Of a stretch of 49,009 nt of DNA, positions 10,801-18,859 are shown one piece after another. This stretch comes from Opitutus sp. GAS368 (GTDB lineage: Bacteria > Verrucomicrobiota > Verrucomicrobiia > Opitutales > Opitutaceae), in the NCBI GenBank assembly GCA_945903545.1, contig CAMDOO010000014.1:1-49009 (forward strand), read 5' to 3'. Both the position numbers and the translations under genes were made by a program. Under the pieces are notes generated by a model that saw only the letters and a list, made by a program, of their open reading frames with translations, had not been told where the DNA came from and ran no database searches. How positions within the stretch are numbered: position 1 is the first letter of the stretch; each line of letters starts with the position of its first letter.

Positions 10801-12461
10801 GTGATGATTTCCTCGCGGATGCTGTCGATCGGCGGGTTCGTGACCTGCGCGAAGAGCTGCTTGAAGTAATCGAAGAGCAGGCGGGATTTGTTGGAGAGGA
10901 CGGCCAGGGGCGTGTCGTTGCCCATCGAGCCGATGGCCTCGACGCCGTCGCGCGCCATGGGGGCCAGGACCACGCGCTGGTCCTCGAAGGTGTAGCCGAA
11001 CGCGATCTGCCGGTGCAGCAAGGTCGCATGGTCGGGTGCGGGGACCGCGGGGGCCGACGGGAGGTCCTCGAGCTTGACGAGATACTCGCTGAGCCACTGG
11101 CGGTAGGGCCGCTCGGCGGCGAGCTGCTGCTTGATCTCCGCGTCCTCGATGATCCGGCCCTGCTCGGTGTCGACGAGGAACATGTGGCCGGGTTGGAGGC
11201 GGCCCTTCTCGCGGATCTGGTCGGCGGGAATGTCGAGCACGCCGGCCTCGGACGCCATGATGACGAGGTCGTCGTTGGTAACGTAGTAGCGCGAGGGCCG
11301 CAGGCCGTTGCGATCCAGCACGGCGCCCATCTGCTTGCCATCGGTGAAGGCGATCGCGGCGGGCCCGTCCCACGGCTCCATCAGGCAGGAGTGGTACTGG
11401 TAGAAAGCCTTGCGGGCATCATCCATCGTCTCGTGGTTGGACCACGGCTCGGGGATCATCATCATCATCGCGTGCGTCAGCGGACGCCCGGCGAGGACGA
11501 GCAGCTCGAGCGTGTTGTCGAACATCGACGAGTCGGAGCCGTTCGGGTTGATGATCGGCAGGATCTTCTGCATGTCCTCGCCGAAGAGCTCGGACTCGAA
11601 CAGCGCCTGGCGGGCATGCATCCAGTTGATGTTGCCGCGGAGGGTGTTGATCTCGCCGTTGTGGGCGATGTAGCGGTACGGGTGCGCGCGGTCCCAGCTC
11701 GGGAACGTGTTCGTGCTGAAGCGCGAGTGGACGAGCGCGAGGCCCGACTCCATCAGCGGGTTCTGCAGGTCGAGGAAGTACTGCTCGAGCTGCGCGGTCG
11801 TGAGCATGCCCTTGTAGACGATCGTCTTGAAGGAGAGGCTGGGGACATACCATGTCTCGCCGCCGGCGAGGGTCGCGGTGCGGATCTCGGAATAGGCCCG
11901 CTTCCGGATGACGTAGAGCTTGCGCTCGAAGGCCATGTCGTCGGTCAGCGCCGGGTTGCGGCCGATGAAGACCATCCGGATGAACGGCTCGGCCGACTTG
12001 GCCGTCTCGCCGAGCATGCTGTTGTCGGTCGGCACCGTGCGCCAGCCGAGCAGGGTCTGGCCCTCGGACTGGATGATCTGGCCGAACACCTGTTCCAGCT
12101 TGCGGCGGGAGGTGGCGTTGCGGGGCATGAACACGAGCCCGCAGCCATACTGGCCCGCGGCGGGCAGGGTGAAGCGGGCCTTCTTGGCGCAATCGGAGAG
12201 AAACTTTTGGGGCAGCTGGAGGAGGATACCCGCGCCATCGCCGGTGTTGACCTCGGCGCCGCTGGCACCGCGGTGATCCAGGTTGGTCAGGATCTGCAGG
12301 CCCTGCTTGACGATCTGGTTCGACTTGCGGCCCTTGATGTCGACGACGAAGCCGACGCCACAGGCGTCGTGCTCAAACCACGGATCATAGAGACCCTGCT
12401 TGGCGGGGCGGGAAGACCCCGACGGGCGCGACGGGCTGGTGCGATCGGATCGGCTAGGCAT
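7827..12461 (-). CDS. gltB: Glutamate synthase large subunit
   Basis: A 1544-residue protein. The class II glutamine amidotransferase nucleophile is Cys34 in HDACGVGF, so the first 33 residues are a propeptide to be removed; this fits GltB family processing. Further along are the central domain, the FMN-binding synthase domain (motifs such as [29 protein letters not shown]), and the 3Fe-4S cysteines in [13 protein letters not shown] near 1143-1154. The GXGXG C-terminal domain follows ([26 protein letters not shown]). It makes two glutamates from glutamine plus 2-oxoglutarate with GltD. Start chosen at the ATG of MPSRSDRTS, giving a propeptide of usual length. A terminator separates it from the upstream glutaredoxin-like gene. 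Confidence 0.96.
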   Translation of the reverse strand: MPSRSDRTSPSRPSGSSRPAKQGLYDPWFEHDACGVGFVVDIKGRKSNQIVKQGLQILTNLDHRGASGAEVNTGDGAGILLQLPQKFLSDCAKKARFTLPAAGQYGCGLVFMPRNATSRRKLEQVFGQIIQSEGQTLLGWRTVPTDNSMLGETAKSAEPFIRMVFIGRNPALTDDMAFERKLYVIRKRAYSEIRTATLAGGETWYVPSLSFKTIVYKGMLTTAQLEQYFLDLQNPLMESGLALVHSRFSTNTFPSWDRAHPYRYIAHNGEINTLRGNINWMHARQALFESELFGEDMQKILPIINPNGSDSSMFDNTLELLVLAGRPLTHAMMMMIPEPWSNHETMDDARKAFYQYHSCLMEPWDGPAAIAFTDGKQMGAVLDRNGLRPSRYYVTNDDLVIMASEAGVLDIPADQIREKGRLQPGHMFLVDTEQGRIIEDAEIKQQLAAERPYRQWLSEYLVKLEDLPSAPAVPAPDHATLLHRQIAFGYTFEDQRVVLAPMARDGVEAIGSMGNDTPLAVLSNKSRLLFDYFKQLFAQVTNPPIDSIREEIITSAETRIGSEGNLLNPGPLACRRVELKWPVLTNEEFAKIRRLDQPGFKVGVLPTLFRATRGEKGLAKAMEELCLIARRMIEDEEVTVLILSDRGVTKDFAPIPSLLAVAGLHHFLIREGLRTRISIVLETGEAREVHHFALLIGYGCSAINPYLAFETIDGMIQDGLLVNVDHKTACKNMVKAASKGVVKVMSKMGISAIQSYRGAQVFEAVGLRQDIVDHYFTWTPSRVGGIGLDVIAQEVLARHRAAFPDREVDGIVLPTGGQFQWRKEGEYHLFNPESIHYLQKAVRTGNFNTFKSYSQIINETSKNVATLRGLLDFKAGDTIPIEEVESVEKIMKRFKTGAMSYGSISKEAHETLAIAMNRIGGKSNTGEGGEDPERFVPMPNGDSKSSAIKQVAAGRFGVTSEYLVNAKELQIKMAQGAKPGEGGQLPGSKVYPWIAKTRGTTPGVGLISPPPHHDIYSIEDLAELIHDLKNSNRHARISVKLVAEVGVGTIAAGVAKAHADVVLISGHDGGTGSSPQTSIYHAGLPWELGLAETHQTLVLNNLRSRIAVETDGQLKTGRDVVIAALLGAEEFGFATAPLVATGCIMMRVCHLNTCPAGVATQDPQLRAKFAGKPEHVVNFMQFIAQEVRELMAQLGFRTIEEMIGHTERLEPKKAVEHWKARGLDFSNILYQPEVGPEVGRFCQTTQDHGLDKSLDLTTLLELCRPAIERGEKVVAELPIRNVNRVVGTITGSEVTKKYGAQGLPEDTIRIHFKGSAGQSFGAFMPKGMTFSIEGDANDYVGKGLSGGRIIIYPPSNASFKPEDNIIVGNVAFYGATAGEVYLNGRAGERFGVRNSGVNAVVEGVGDHALEYMTGGRVVVLGTTGRNFAAGMSGGVAYVLDEAGVFKKDVNLAMVGLEKIETPKEIAEVRALIENHLKYTKSARAKHVLANWAALLPKFVKVMPKDYKRMQECIERVQLQGLTGEEAVMAAFEENSRDLSRVGGN

Positions 12462-12510
12462 GTTCGGTGTTGGGAGAGGTGGGTCAGCGGAGCAGGAACG
12501 GGGCCACTGC

Positions 12511-12548
12511 AAAAAAATGGGCCGGCCTCGTTGTAGCGAGAGCGGCCC
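12511..12548 (-). terminator. Terminator between the glutaredoxin-like gene and gltB
   Basis: On the minus strand a 12-nt imperfect stem (12537-12548 with 12519-12530, two internal mismatches, loop CTACAA) is followed, after one A, by seven T residues. It leaves only about 50 bp for the gltB promoter and leader, so it might instead act as an attenuator for gltBD. Confidence 0.7.
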
Positions 12549-12584
12549 GGAGGGAAATTATGTGCGGTGCGCGCTCAGCTTGGT

Positions 12585-12920
12585 TCAAAAGAAGCGGATC
12601 GTTTTGGTCGCCATCTTGGCGTGCTCCTCGTCGGAGCAGCCGGCGTTGGTCGGCACAGCGGTCGCGGCGGCCGTGTCTTTCACGAGATTGTTGCTGAGGA
12701 GGTAGTTCTCGACCTCTTCGCCGGAGACGTCGGCGAGCATCACGCCATCGATCTCGACGCAGGGGGAAAGCGGCTGGCCGGACTTTTGCACCATCTCGGC
12801 GTAGTTCGCGCCGTTGTTGATGATGTCGATGTCCTCGTACGCGAGATGATGCTTCTGCATGATCGCGCGGACGCCATTGGACCAGCCACAGGAGGGCTTG
12901 AGATAGGCTTTGATCTTCAT
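12585..12920 (-). CDS. Glutaredoxin-like thiol protein, CGWS motif
   Basis: A 111-residue thioredoxin-fold protein with the active-site motif KPSCGWS at 8-14, so a single redox Cys11 followed by Ser14 (monothiol type). A cis-Pro region (LSPCVEIDG) and the C-terminal helix of the glutaredoxin fold (ADVSGEEVENYLL) follow. An extra C-terminal tail of about 25 residues holds a further Cys in NAGCSDEEH. Likely a small cytosolic thiol oxidoreductase or electrophile-handling protein; partner unknown. Start: MKIKAYLK; the upstream in-frame extension would add an implausible leader. It lies upstream of gltB on the same strand but has its own terminator, and is divergent from the epimerase gene. Confidence 0.8.
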   Translation of the reverse strand: MKIKAYLKPSCGWSNGVRAIMQKHHLAYEDIDIINNGANYAEMVQKSGQPLSPCVEIDGVMLADVSGEEVENYLLSNNLVKDTAAATAVPTNAGCSDEEHAKMATKTIRFF

Positions 12921-13083
12921 GACGGGAGGAAAAGTTGGTACCGGAGGTTCAAGGTAAAGCACCGTGTTTCCGCCGAGCAAGAGGAAGTTTGGGTTTTTTT
13001 CGCCCCGGTCAGCCGCCCGGGATTTCGGCGCCGCAAAAAATCCGGGCTAGCCGTGCCCGGATCGCTGCCCTATCACGCGCCCA

Positions 13084-14082
13084 ATGAAAGTCCTCGTCAC
13101 CGGCGCCGCCGGCTTCATCGGCCACCATGTCGCCCGTCGTTTGGCGCAGACCAAGCGTTGTGAAGTCCTCGGCGTGGACGCGATCGGCGACTACTATGAT
13201 CCGGCCCTGAAACAGGCCCGCCTCGCCGAGCTCTCAAAGCTCGAGGGATTTCGCTTCGTGCAGGGGGATTTCGCCGACGCGGAAAAATTCGCCGGGCTCA
13301 TGGCCCAGTTCAAACCGGAGTACGTGGTGCACCTCGGAGCCCAACCGGGTGTGCGGTACAGCTTCGAGAATCCCGCCGCGTACGTGCACAGCAATCTCGC
13401 GGGCTTCACCAGTGTGCTAGAGGCCTGCCGGCGCACTCCGCCCAAGCACCTGGTCTATGCCTCGAGCAGCAGCGTCTACGGGGCGGGGGCGACCGCTCCC
13501 TTTCGCGAGGATGCCAACACGGACCGGCCGGTCTCGTTCTACGGCGCGACAAAAAAGGCCAACGAAGTGATGGCTCACAGCCACGCCCACGCGCATGGCC
13601 TGCGGATCACCGGCCTGCGGTTCTTCACCGTCTATGGCCCCTGGGGGCGTCCCGACATGGCCCCCACGCTCTTTGCGCGGGCCATCTCCGAGGGCAAACC
13701 GCTCCGCCTCTTCAATCACGGCAAGAACCTCCGCGATTTCACCTACATCGATGACATCGTCGATGGCGTGGTGAAGGTCCTGCTTTACCCTCCGGCGGAT
13801 CAGGCCGGCGCCGCACCGCCAGCCCCGCGCATCTTCAATCTCGGGCACCATCGGCCCGTCGAGACGCTACTCTTCGTCCGGATGCTCGAACAACTCCTGG
13901 GCCGGCCAGCCGAGGTGGAACTGCTGCCGCCCCAACCGGGCGACATGTTCGAGACCTGCGCGGACCTCACCGCGGTCGAGGCCGCGATCGGCTTCAAGCC
14001 CAAGGTGCCGCTGGAAGACGGCCTGCGCCGCTTCGTCGAATGGTTCCGCGAGTATTACGAGGCGGCTTCCCCGGGTAATTAG
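13084..14082 (+). CDS. NAD-dependent nucleotide-sugar epimerase/dehydratase (UDP-glucuronate 4-epimerase-like)
   Basis: A 332-residue extended short-chain dehydrogenase. The NAD-binding GAAGFIGHH is at 7-15, a Ser triad lies in YASSSSVYG (125-133), and the catalytic pair is Tyr153/Lys157 in YGATKKANE. The motif GLRFFTVYGPWGRPDMA and a C-terminal substrate-binding region follow the pattern of UDP-glucuronate 4-epimerases (GalE/CapI group). It would supply sugar nucleotides for cell-surface polysaccharide. It begins 163 bp from the divergent glutaredoxin-like gene, and the following DUF486 gene is on the same strand 111 bp on. Exact substrate is inferred only from motif resemblance. Confidence 0.88.
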   Translation: MKVLVTGAAGFIGHHVARRLAQTKRCEVLGVDAIGDYYDPALKQARLAELSKLEGFRFVQGDFADAEKFAGLMAQFKPEYVVHLGAQPGVRYSFENPAAYVHSNLAGFTSVLEACRRTPPKHLVYASSSSVYGAGATAPFREDANTDRPVSFYGATKKANEVMAHSHAHAHGLRITGLRFFTVYGPWGRPDMAPTLFARAISEGKPLRLFNHGKNLRDFTYIDDIVDGVVKVLLYPPADQAGAAPPAPRIFNLGHHRPVETLLFVRMLEQLLGRPAEVELLPPQPGDMFETCADLTAVEAAIGFKPKVPLEDGLRRFVEWFREYYEAASPGN

Positions 14083-14193
14083 CAGTTGGGAATTGGTCGT
14101 TAGGGCCGGAGGCGAGGCCCAAGACCCGGCCCGTCAATGGCTCGAACCAACTGCCAACTTCCCATTCCCAGCTCCCCGCGATCACCGCGCCCC

Positions 14194-14562
14194 ATGAAAA
14201 CCATCCTGCTGCTGGTCTGCTCCAACATCTTCATGACCCTGGCCTGGTACGGGCACCTTAAGTTCAAGTGGCTCGAAGGGCGTTCGCTGCTGACCGTCAT
14301 CCTCGTCTCATGGGGGATCGCCTTCTTCGAGTACTGCCTGATGGTCCCGGCCAACCGCGGCGGTTACCTCAGCGGCGAGTTCACCGGCTACCAACTCAAG
14401 GTGATCCAGGAATGCATCACGCTCGGCGTCTTTGTGGTCTTCGCCTCGCTCGTGCTGAAGGAACGCATCACCTGGAACTACGGCGTGAGCTTCCTGCTCA
14501 TGGTCGCGGCGGTGTGGTTCGCCACGGCCTTCAAGCCGGGCGGGCCGGCGGGCGGGCATTGA
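14194..14562 (+). CDS. DUF486 / DMT-superfamily small membrane protein
   Basis: A 122-residue protein with four hydrophobic segments, starting MKTILLLVCSNIFMTLAWYG, typical of the DUF486 family (putative four-helix members of the drug/metabolite transporter superfamily). The helices end with FLLMVAAVWFATAF before a short Gly/Pro-rich tail. Its transported substrate is unknown for the family. Start: the ATG at 14194; the frame is open upstream through the intergenic repeat-like sequence, but the conserved family start is this Met. It converges with recA, and the two share a palindromic terminator-like repeat. Confidence 0.85.
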   Translation: MKTILLLVCSNIFMTLAWYGHLKFKWLEGRSLLTVILVSWGIAFFEYCLMVPANRGGYLSGEFTGYQLKVIQECITLGVFVVFASLVLKERITWNYGVSFLLMVAAVWFATAFKPGGPAGGH

Positions 14563-14570
14563 GATAAAAA

Positions 14571-14646
14571 GGTAGGGGCGTGTGTCCCACACGCCCTCCC
14601 AGCGGCCCATTCAAGGCAAGGGCGGCTGAGGACAGCCGCCCCTACC
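14571..14646. repeat. Paired GTAG palindrome (REPIN-like) between convergent genes
   Basis: Starts GGTAGGGGCG and ends with its complement CGCCCCTACC. Each half is a hairpin (GGCGTGTG/CACACGCC type on the left, GGGCGGCTG/CAGCCGCCC on the right). It is flanked by AAAAA on the left and TTTT on the right, so it can act as a bidirectional terminator for DUF486 and recA. Confidence 0.8.
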
Positions 14647-14659
14647 TTTTAAATGGCCC

Positions 14660-15736
14660 TCACTCGGCCGCGGCGCCGGTGACGACGGTCCCGCCGGTGA
14701 CGTTCACCTTCTCGAGGATCGCCTTCGTGATCTTCTCCGCGAGTTCCGGCTTCTCCTTGAGCATCGCCTTGGCGGCGTCGCGGCCCTGGCCGACGAGGTT
14801 GCCCTCGTAGGCGATCCAGGCGCCCTTCTTCTCGAGGATCTTGTGCTCCAGGCCGAGATCGAGGAGCGAGCCCATCTTCGAGATGCCCTCGTCGTACATG
14901 ATGTCGAATTCCACCTCGGTAAACGGCGGGGCGACCTTGTTCTTCACGACTTTGATCTTCGTCCGGTTGCCGATGACCTTGCCCTCGGGCGTCTTGATCT
15001 GGTCCTTGCGGCGGATGTCGATGCGGACCGAGGCGAAAAACTTCAGCGCGCGGCCGCCCGAGGTGGTCTCCGGATTGCCGAACATGACGCCGATCTTCTC
15101 GCGGATCTGGTTGGTGAAGATGCAGACGCAGTTCGTCTTGCTCACCACTGCGGTGAGGCGGCGCATGGCCTGCGACATCAGCCGGGCCTGGCTGCCCATC
15201 GTCATGTCGCCCATCTGGCCGTCGAGCTCGGCCTTGGTCGTGAGCGCGGCGACCGAGTCGAGCACGATGACATCGATCGAGTTGGAGCGGATCAGCGTCT
15301 CCATGATGTTGAGCGCGTCCTCGCCGCTATCGGGCTGGGAAACGAGCAGGTCATCGAGGCTCACGCCGACGACGCGGGCGTATTTCGGGTCGAGTGCGTG
15401 CTCCACGTCGATGAAGGCCGCGAGACCGCCGCGCTTCTGGGCCTCGGCGATGACGCTGAGACAGAAAGTGGTCTTGCCGGAGGATTCCGGCCCGTAGATC
15501 TCCACGATGCGGCCCTTGGGCAGCCCGCCCACGCCCAGGGCGAGGTCCACGGCGAGCGAGCCGGTGGAGAGGGTCTCGACCTTCATCCGCGCATTGCTAC
15601 CCAGGCGCATGATCGAGCCTTCACCGAACTGCTTGGTGATGGAGGAAACGGCGAGCTCGATATTCTTTTCGCGCACGTGCGTGGCGGGAACGACGGCGGC
15701 TTTGGCTTCGGTACGGGTGGGGGCGGCTTTGGACAT
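14660..15736 (-). CDS. recA: Recombinase A
   Basis: A 358-residue protein of usual RecA length. Walker [10 protein letters not shown] is at 82-90, Walker [11 protein letters not shown] near 155-165, and the ATP-interacting [17 protein letters not shown] region and the conserved core are intact. A slightly Ala/Lys/Glu-rich N-terminal tail of about 25 residues precedes the core. It forms the filament for homologous recombination and co-protease activation. Start: ATG of [10 protein letters not shown]. The 118-bp upstream gap (15737-15854) is AT-richer and must hold the promoter; I see no obvious LexA operator there. Downstream is the shared palindromic element with flanking A/T runs. Confidence 0.98.
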   Translation of the reverse strand: MSKAAPTRTEAKAAVVPATHVREKNIELAVSSITKQFGEGSIMRLGSNARMKVETLSTGSLAVDLALGVGGLPKGRIVEIYGPESSGKTTFCLSVIAEAQKRGGLAAFIDVEHALDPKYARVVGVSLDDLLVSQPDSGEDALNIMETLIRSNSIDVIVLDSVAALTTKAELDGQMGDMTMGSQARLMSQAMRRLTAVVSKTNCVCIFTNQIREKIGVMFGNPETTSGGRALKFFASVRIDIRRKDQIKTPEGKVIGNRTKIKVVKNKVAPPFTEVEFDIMYDEGISKMGSLLDLGLEHKILEKKGAWIAYEGNLVGQGRDAAKAMLKEKPELAEKITKAILEKVNVTGGTVVTGAAAE

Positions 15737-15854
15737 GTGTTTAAATTATTCGAGAGTTATTCCAACAAGGGTAAGAACGTAAGTGGGACCGTGAATCTTT
15801 CACTTTTTGATGCAAGACCGGCGATTATTTTGACGGCTAATGGGCCTGAAACGC

Positions 15855-16487
15855 TCACGCCGCGGCCGGGGAGTGGCAATAACGCGCCAGTTGACGATCC
15901 GTGATGCCCGGCGTGCGCTGGAGCGTGAAGATGGTCCGGGGCTCCCACAGCATCGCCCGCAGGGGCCCGAGGAAGCGCTTCGGCACGTCCGGATCGGAGA
16001 GATTGCGCAGCACGCCCAGCGTCTGGCGCGAGGAGGGCAACCCCAGCCACTCGAGCAGCCCGAAGATGCCGCTGCGTTCGTAGATGGCGTTGATCTCGGA
16101 CCAGACCGGGCCGGCGGTGCCGCGCAGGTCGGCATGCGACGCCACAAAGGCGGTCAGCGCCGGGGTCTCGGCCAGCTCCGCGAGCAGCACTGGGCAGCGG
16201 GCGGCGACGAGCAGGGCCTCCATCCGGGTGAACCGGAAGCGGGCGAGGTACTCCCGGATCGGGGCGGGCACGAACTCGAGGTAAGGCTGCCAGTTCTGCT
16301 CGTTGAGCATGCGGGCGGCCGAGGCGAGGACATCCGTGGAGGCGGCGACCGGGATCCACTCGGTCCCATAGCAGCGCTCCAGCTGCACCTCGGGCCACGG
16401 CGTGACCCGGTACGCCGCGCCGCAGTGCGACCAGGCGAGAACAAGGGGAAAGGACATCGGGGACCGGCGGGAGATGGTTGAGTTCAT
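15855..16487 (-). CDS. Uncharacterised protein, divergent from the WYL regulator
   Basis: About 210 residues, unrecognised. The sequence is soluble-looking, rich in Leu, Ala, Arg and Trp, and probably mostly helical (MEALLVAARCPVLLAELAET, FLGPLRAMLWEPRT). No signal peptide, membrane segment or catalytic signature is seen. The ATG at 16487 is chosen because an AGGA lies seven bases upstream; a GTG two codons earlier is possible. It is divergently arranged with the WYL-domain regulator, 164 bp apart, across inverted repeats, suggesting control by that regulator. recA is the next gene downstream on the same strand. The reading frame uses codons like its neighbours, so I consider it real. Confidence 0.7.
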   Translation of the reverse strand: MNSTISRRSPMSFPLVLAWSHCGAAYRVTPWPEVQLERCYGTEWIPVAASTDVLASAARMLNEQNWQPYLEFVPAPIREYLARFRFTRMEALLVAARCPVLLAELAETPALTAFVASHADLRGTAGPVWSEINAIYERSGIFGLLEWLGLPSSRQTLGVLRNLSDPDVPKRFLGPLRAMLWEPRTIFTLQRTPGITDRQLARYCHSPAAA

Positions 16488-16538
16488 GGGCACATCCTAC
16501 CCCACCCCCTGGGACATTGACTGTCCCACCCACAAAAT

Positions 16539-16643
16539 ATCTTACTCTTTCTCTTAATCGTTCTCTTTCTCCCGATCCGGATCGCCAGGTAGGGCTGGCC
16601 CGCTGGGCCGGCCGCGATGATCGATCGGGAGAAAGAGTAAGAT
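16539..16643. promoter_or_regulatory. Nested inverted repeats in the divergent promoter region of the WYL regulator
   Basis: Two perfect 15-bp inverted repeats overlap. ATCTTACTCTTTCTC at 16539-16553 is complementary to 16629-16643, and CTCTTTCTCCCGATC at 16563-16577 is complementary to 16623-16637. Between the arms lies a half GTAG palindrome (16588-16626, GGTAGGGCTGGCCC type). The right arm ends nine bases before the regulator ATG, so it is a candidate operator or a transcript hairpin. Confidence 0.6.
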
Positions 16644-16651
16644 CCCATCCC

Positions 16652-17638
16652 ATGACCCCCCGCGCCCAGCTCTCCCGCCCTCCCCTCGAACGCATGCTCC
16701 GGATCCACGAGGAGCTGCGCCGCGGCACCCTCATCAACTGCACGAAGCTCGTGCAGGCGCTGGAGGTGTCGCGCAAGACGGTTGTCCGCGACATCGCCTT
16801 CATGCGCGACCGCCTGGACCTGCCGATCGAGTACGACCAGGGCATCCAGGCCTACCGCTATACCCACCCGGTGAATTCCTTTCCCACGGTGCATGTGACC
16901 GAGGGCGAGCTGATGGCCCTGCTCGTGGCCCAGCGCGCGCTGGAGCAATACCGGGGCACGCCCTTTCACCGCCAGCTGGAGATCGCCTTCGGCAAACTGG
17001 CGGGCGGCCTGCGCGACAAGATCTCGTTCTCGCCGGCCGACGAACTGCGGGCGGTCTCGTTCAAGAACATGGGCCTCGGCCGCACCGACCTCGCCGTCTT
17101 CAACGCGCTCAGTGGCGCCGTGCTGCGGCAGGAAGAGGTGACCTTTAACTACCGGAAGCCCGGCGACACGAAACCCGCCACCCGGCGCGTGCGGCCCTAC
17201 CACATGGCGAACCGGGAAAACCTCTGGTACCTCGTGGGCTTCGATGTCGAGCGGGAGGCCCTGCGGACCTTCGCCGTGACCCGCATCGCGGCCGTCGGGC
17301 CAACCAAGGAGACCTTCACGCGCCCCGCGGACTTTTCGCCCGAGAAATTCTTTGCCAACGCCCTCGGCGTGATGGGCGGTGAGGGCAACCACCGCGTCGT
17401 GATCCGCTTCGACCCCGGAGCCGCGGAACGGGTGCGCGAGCGCGAATGGCACGAATCGCAGGAGATGGTGGAACTGCCCGCCGGCCGGCTGGAGCTCCGG
17501 CTCAAGCTCGGATCGCTGACCGAGATCGAGCATTGGATCCTCGGCTGGGGAGCGGCCGCCGAGGTGATCGCCCCCAAGGAACTCCGCGAACGCATCCGCC
17601 ACACCGCCGCCGGGATCACCGCGAGATACCGGAAATAA
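16652..17638 (+). CDS. HTH/WYL-domain transcriptional regulator
   Basis: A 328-residue protein. N-terminal winged helix (about 12-62: LERMLRIHEELRRG, then SRKTVVRDIAFMRDRL) of the DeoR/HTH_11 type, then a helical linker. A WYL domain follows, whose name motif is at 192-194 (ENLWYLVGFD), and then a WCX-like C-terminal extension (WHESQEMVELPAGRLELRLKL). WYL proteins bind DNA and sense ligands, often nucleotides or nucleic acid fragments, and frequently act in stress or defence regulation; the ligand here is unknown. Start: ATG at 16652, just after the inverted repeats. It is divergent from the unrecognised gene at 15855-16487, which is its most likely target. Confidence 0.88.
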   Translation: MTPRAQLSRPPLERMLRIHEELRRGTLINCTKLVQALEVSRKTVVRDIAFMRDRLDLPIEYDQGIQAYRYTHPVNSFPTVHVTEGELMALLVAQRALEQYRGTPFHRQLEIAFGKLAGGLRDKISFSPADELRAVSFKNMGLGRTDLAVFNALSGAVLRQEEVTFNYRKPGDTKPATRRVRPYHMANRENLWYLVGFDVEREALRTFAVTRIAAVGPTKETFTRPADFSPEKFFANALGVMGGEGNHRVVIRFDPGAAERVREREWHESQEMVELPAGRLELRLKLGSLTEIEHWILGWGAAAEVIAPKELRERIRHTAAGITARYRK

Positions 17639-18021
17639 GGAGAGGGTTGCTTCGTAATTCGGCAGGGCGTTGGTTCCTCCCGCCGCCGGGATCAAGGTAG
17701 GGCTGGGACGCCGTCCCGGCCGGGATCGATCTTGCGAACGGTTGGCACGCAGAGACGCAGAGAACGCGGAGCCCGGAATTTCTTTGTTTGGTTCGAACCT
17801 CCGCGCCCTTTGCCTTGTCCCGCGTCCGCGGGACTTCTCTGCGTGAAACCAATCCGGAATCATCGCGGTCGCCACGGGGTGGCAACCCTACCCCGAACCC
17901 ATCCGGTCGCACTCCCCGCATCAGGCACGGTTCTGACGCCTGCACAGCCAACTACACCCGGCGGGAAAACGGCGGTTGTCCGTTGCGGCGGCCCTCAAGT
18001 TGTTTTCACTGGAACACTGTC
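17639..18021. other. Intergenic gap with repeats upstream of the ABC exporter
   Basis: No gene is supported. The gap holds a split GTAG palindrome (17696-17892, separate entry) and then about 130 bp of ordinary GC-rich sequence ending at the ABC ATPase start. The exporter promoter should lie in 17893-18021, but no convincing boxes are visible. Confidence 0.6.
17696..17892. repeat. GTAG palindromic element interrupted by a GCAGAG-type repeat
   Basis: The left half (17696-17731, starting GGTAGGGCTGGGACG) and right half (17861-17892, ending GGCAACCCTACC) match the intact element at 39262-39329. Between the halves are 129 bp beginning near ACGCAGAGACGCAGAG and ending near CTCTGCGTGAAACC, themselves inverted-repeat bounded (CACGCAGAG/CTCTGCGTG). 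Confidence 0.7.
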
Positions 18022-18762
18022 ATGACTGCAACCGCCTCCCCTGCCCTGTCGCCCGGCGGCGAGATCGTGTTCCAGGCCCGGGGACTCGCCAAGGTTTACG
18101 GTGACGGCGAGGCCGCGGTTCACGCCCTGGACGGGGTTGACCTCGAATGCGCCGCGGGTGAGTTCGTCGTCGTCCTCGGCGCCTCCGGCAGCGGCAAGTC
18201 CACCCTGCTCAATCTCCTCGGCGGGCTCGATGTGCCCAGCAGCGGCTCCCTGCTTTACCGCGGCTGGGACCTCGCGCACGCCGATGAGGCCGGCCTCACC
18301 CAGTTCCGCCGCGATGCCGTTGGCTTCGTTTTCCAGTTCTACAATCTCATCCCCAGCCTGACCGCGCGGGAGAACGTGGCCCTGATCACCGAGATCGCCC
18401 AGAACCCGATGGAGCCGGAGGACGCGCTGGATCTGGTCGGCTTGAGCGGGCGGCTCGACCACTTCCCCGCCCAGCTCTCGGGCGGCGAGCAGCAGCGCGT
18501 CGCCATCGCCCGCGCCATCGCCAAGCGCCCCGCCGTGCTGATGTGCGACGAGCCCACCGGGGCGCTCGACGTCCGCACCGGCATCACCGTGCTCGACGCC
18601 ATCGACCGCATCAACCGCGAGCTCGGCACCCTCACGCTCGTGATCACGCACAATGCCGTGATCGCCGACATGGCCAGCCGCGTGATCACCCTCTCCGACG
18701 GCAAAATCACCGGCGCGCACGTAAACCAGCACCGCCTGCCCGTGGGGGATTTGAAATGGTGA
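18022..18762 (+). CDS. ABC transporter ATP-binding protein (MacB/LolD-like)
   Basis: A 246-residue nucleotide-binding subunit. Walker A GASGSGKS is at 53-60, Q-loop Gln105 in [18 protein letters not shown], signature LSGGEQQRV at 152-160, Walker [13 protein letters not shown] at 172-183, and the switch His in VITHN near 210. The FQFYNL and ENV motifs place it with the LolD/MacB/FtsE-like group that powers FtsX-type permeases. It dimerises in the cytoplasm and drives the permease encoded next. Start: [10 protein letters not shown]; the frame is open further upstream in non-coding-looking sequence. A palindromic element lies between it and the permease gene. Confidence 0.95.
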   Translation: MTATASPALSPGGEIVFQARGLAKVYGDGEAAVHALDGVDLECAAGEFVVVLGASGSGKSTLLNLLGGLDVPSSGSLLYRGWDLAHADEAGLTQFRRDAVGFVFQFYNLIPSLTARENVALITEIAQNPMEPEDALDLVGLSGRLDHFPAQLSGGEQQRVAIARAIAKRPAVLMCDEPTGALDVRTGITVLDAIDRINRELGTLTLVITHNAVIADMASRVITLSDGKITGAHVNQHRLPVGDLKW

Positions 18763-18794
18763 TATCGAATCAGGGCGGCGGCATGTCGGAAAGT

Positions 18795-18856
18795 GGTAGG
18801 GGCGGCTGTCCCCAGCCGCCCTCGATCCAGGGCACGTGGGGACACGCGCCCCTACC
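18795..18856. repeat. Paired GTAG palindrome abutting the permease start
   Basis: GGTAGGGGCGGCTG with complement CAGCCGCC forms the left hairpin, and GTGGGGACACGCGCCCCTACC the right half. It ends three bases before the permease ATG, so it occupies the place of a ribosome binding site between two genes of one operon. Confidence 0.8.
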
Positions 18857-18859
18857 TTG

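Noticed and set aside
9954-12536. Very long open frame on the plus strand (860 codons) opposite gltB
   Set aside because: Antisense shadow of a high-GC gene: composition rich in Glu, Gly, Ala, Asp and Arg without domain structure, while gltB on the other strand has every family motif.
15737-15854. LexA operator ahead of recA
   Set aside because: Only weak partial GTTC/GAA words and a short GTGAA/TTCAC inverted repeat are visible; the LexA motif of this phylum is not known to me, so no site is claimed.
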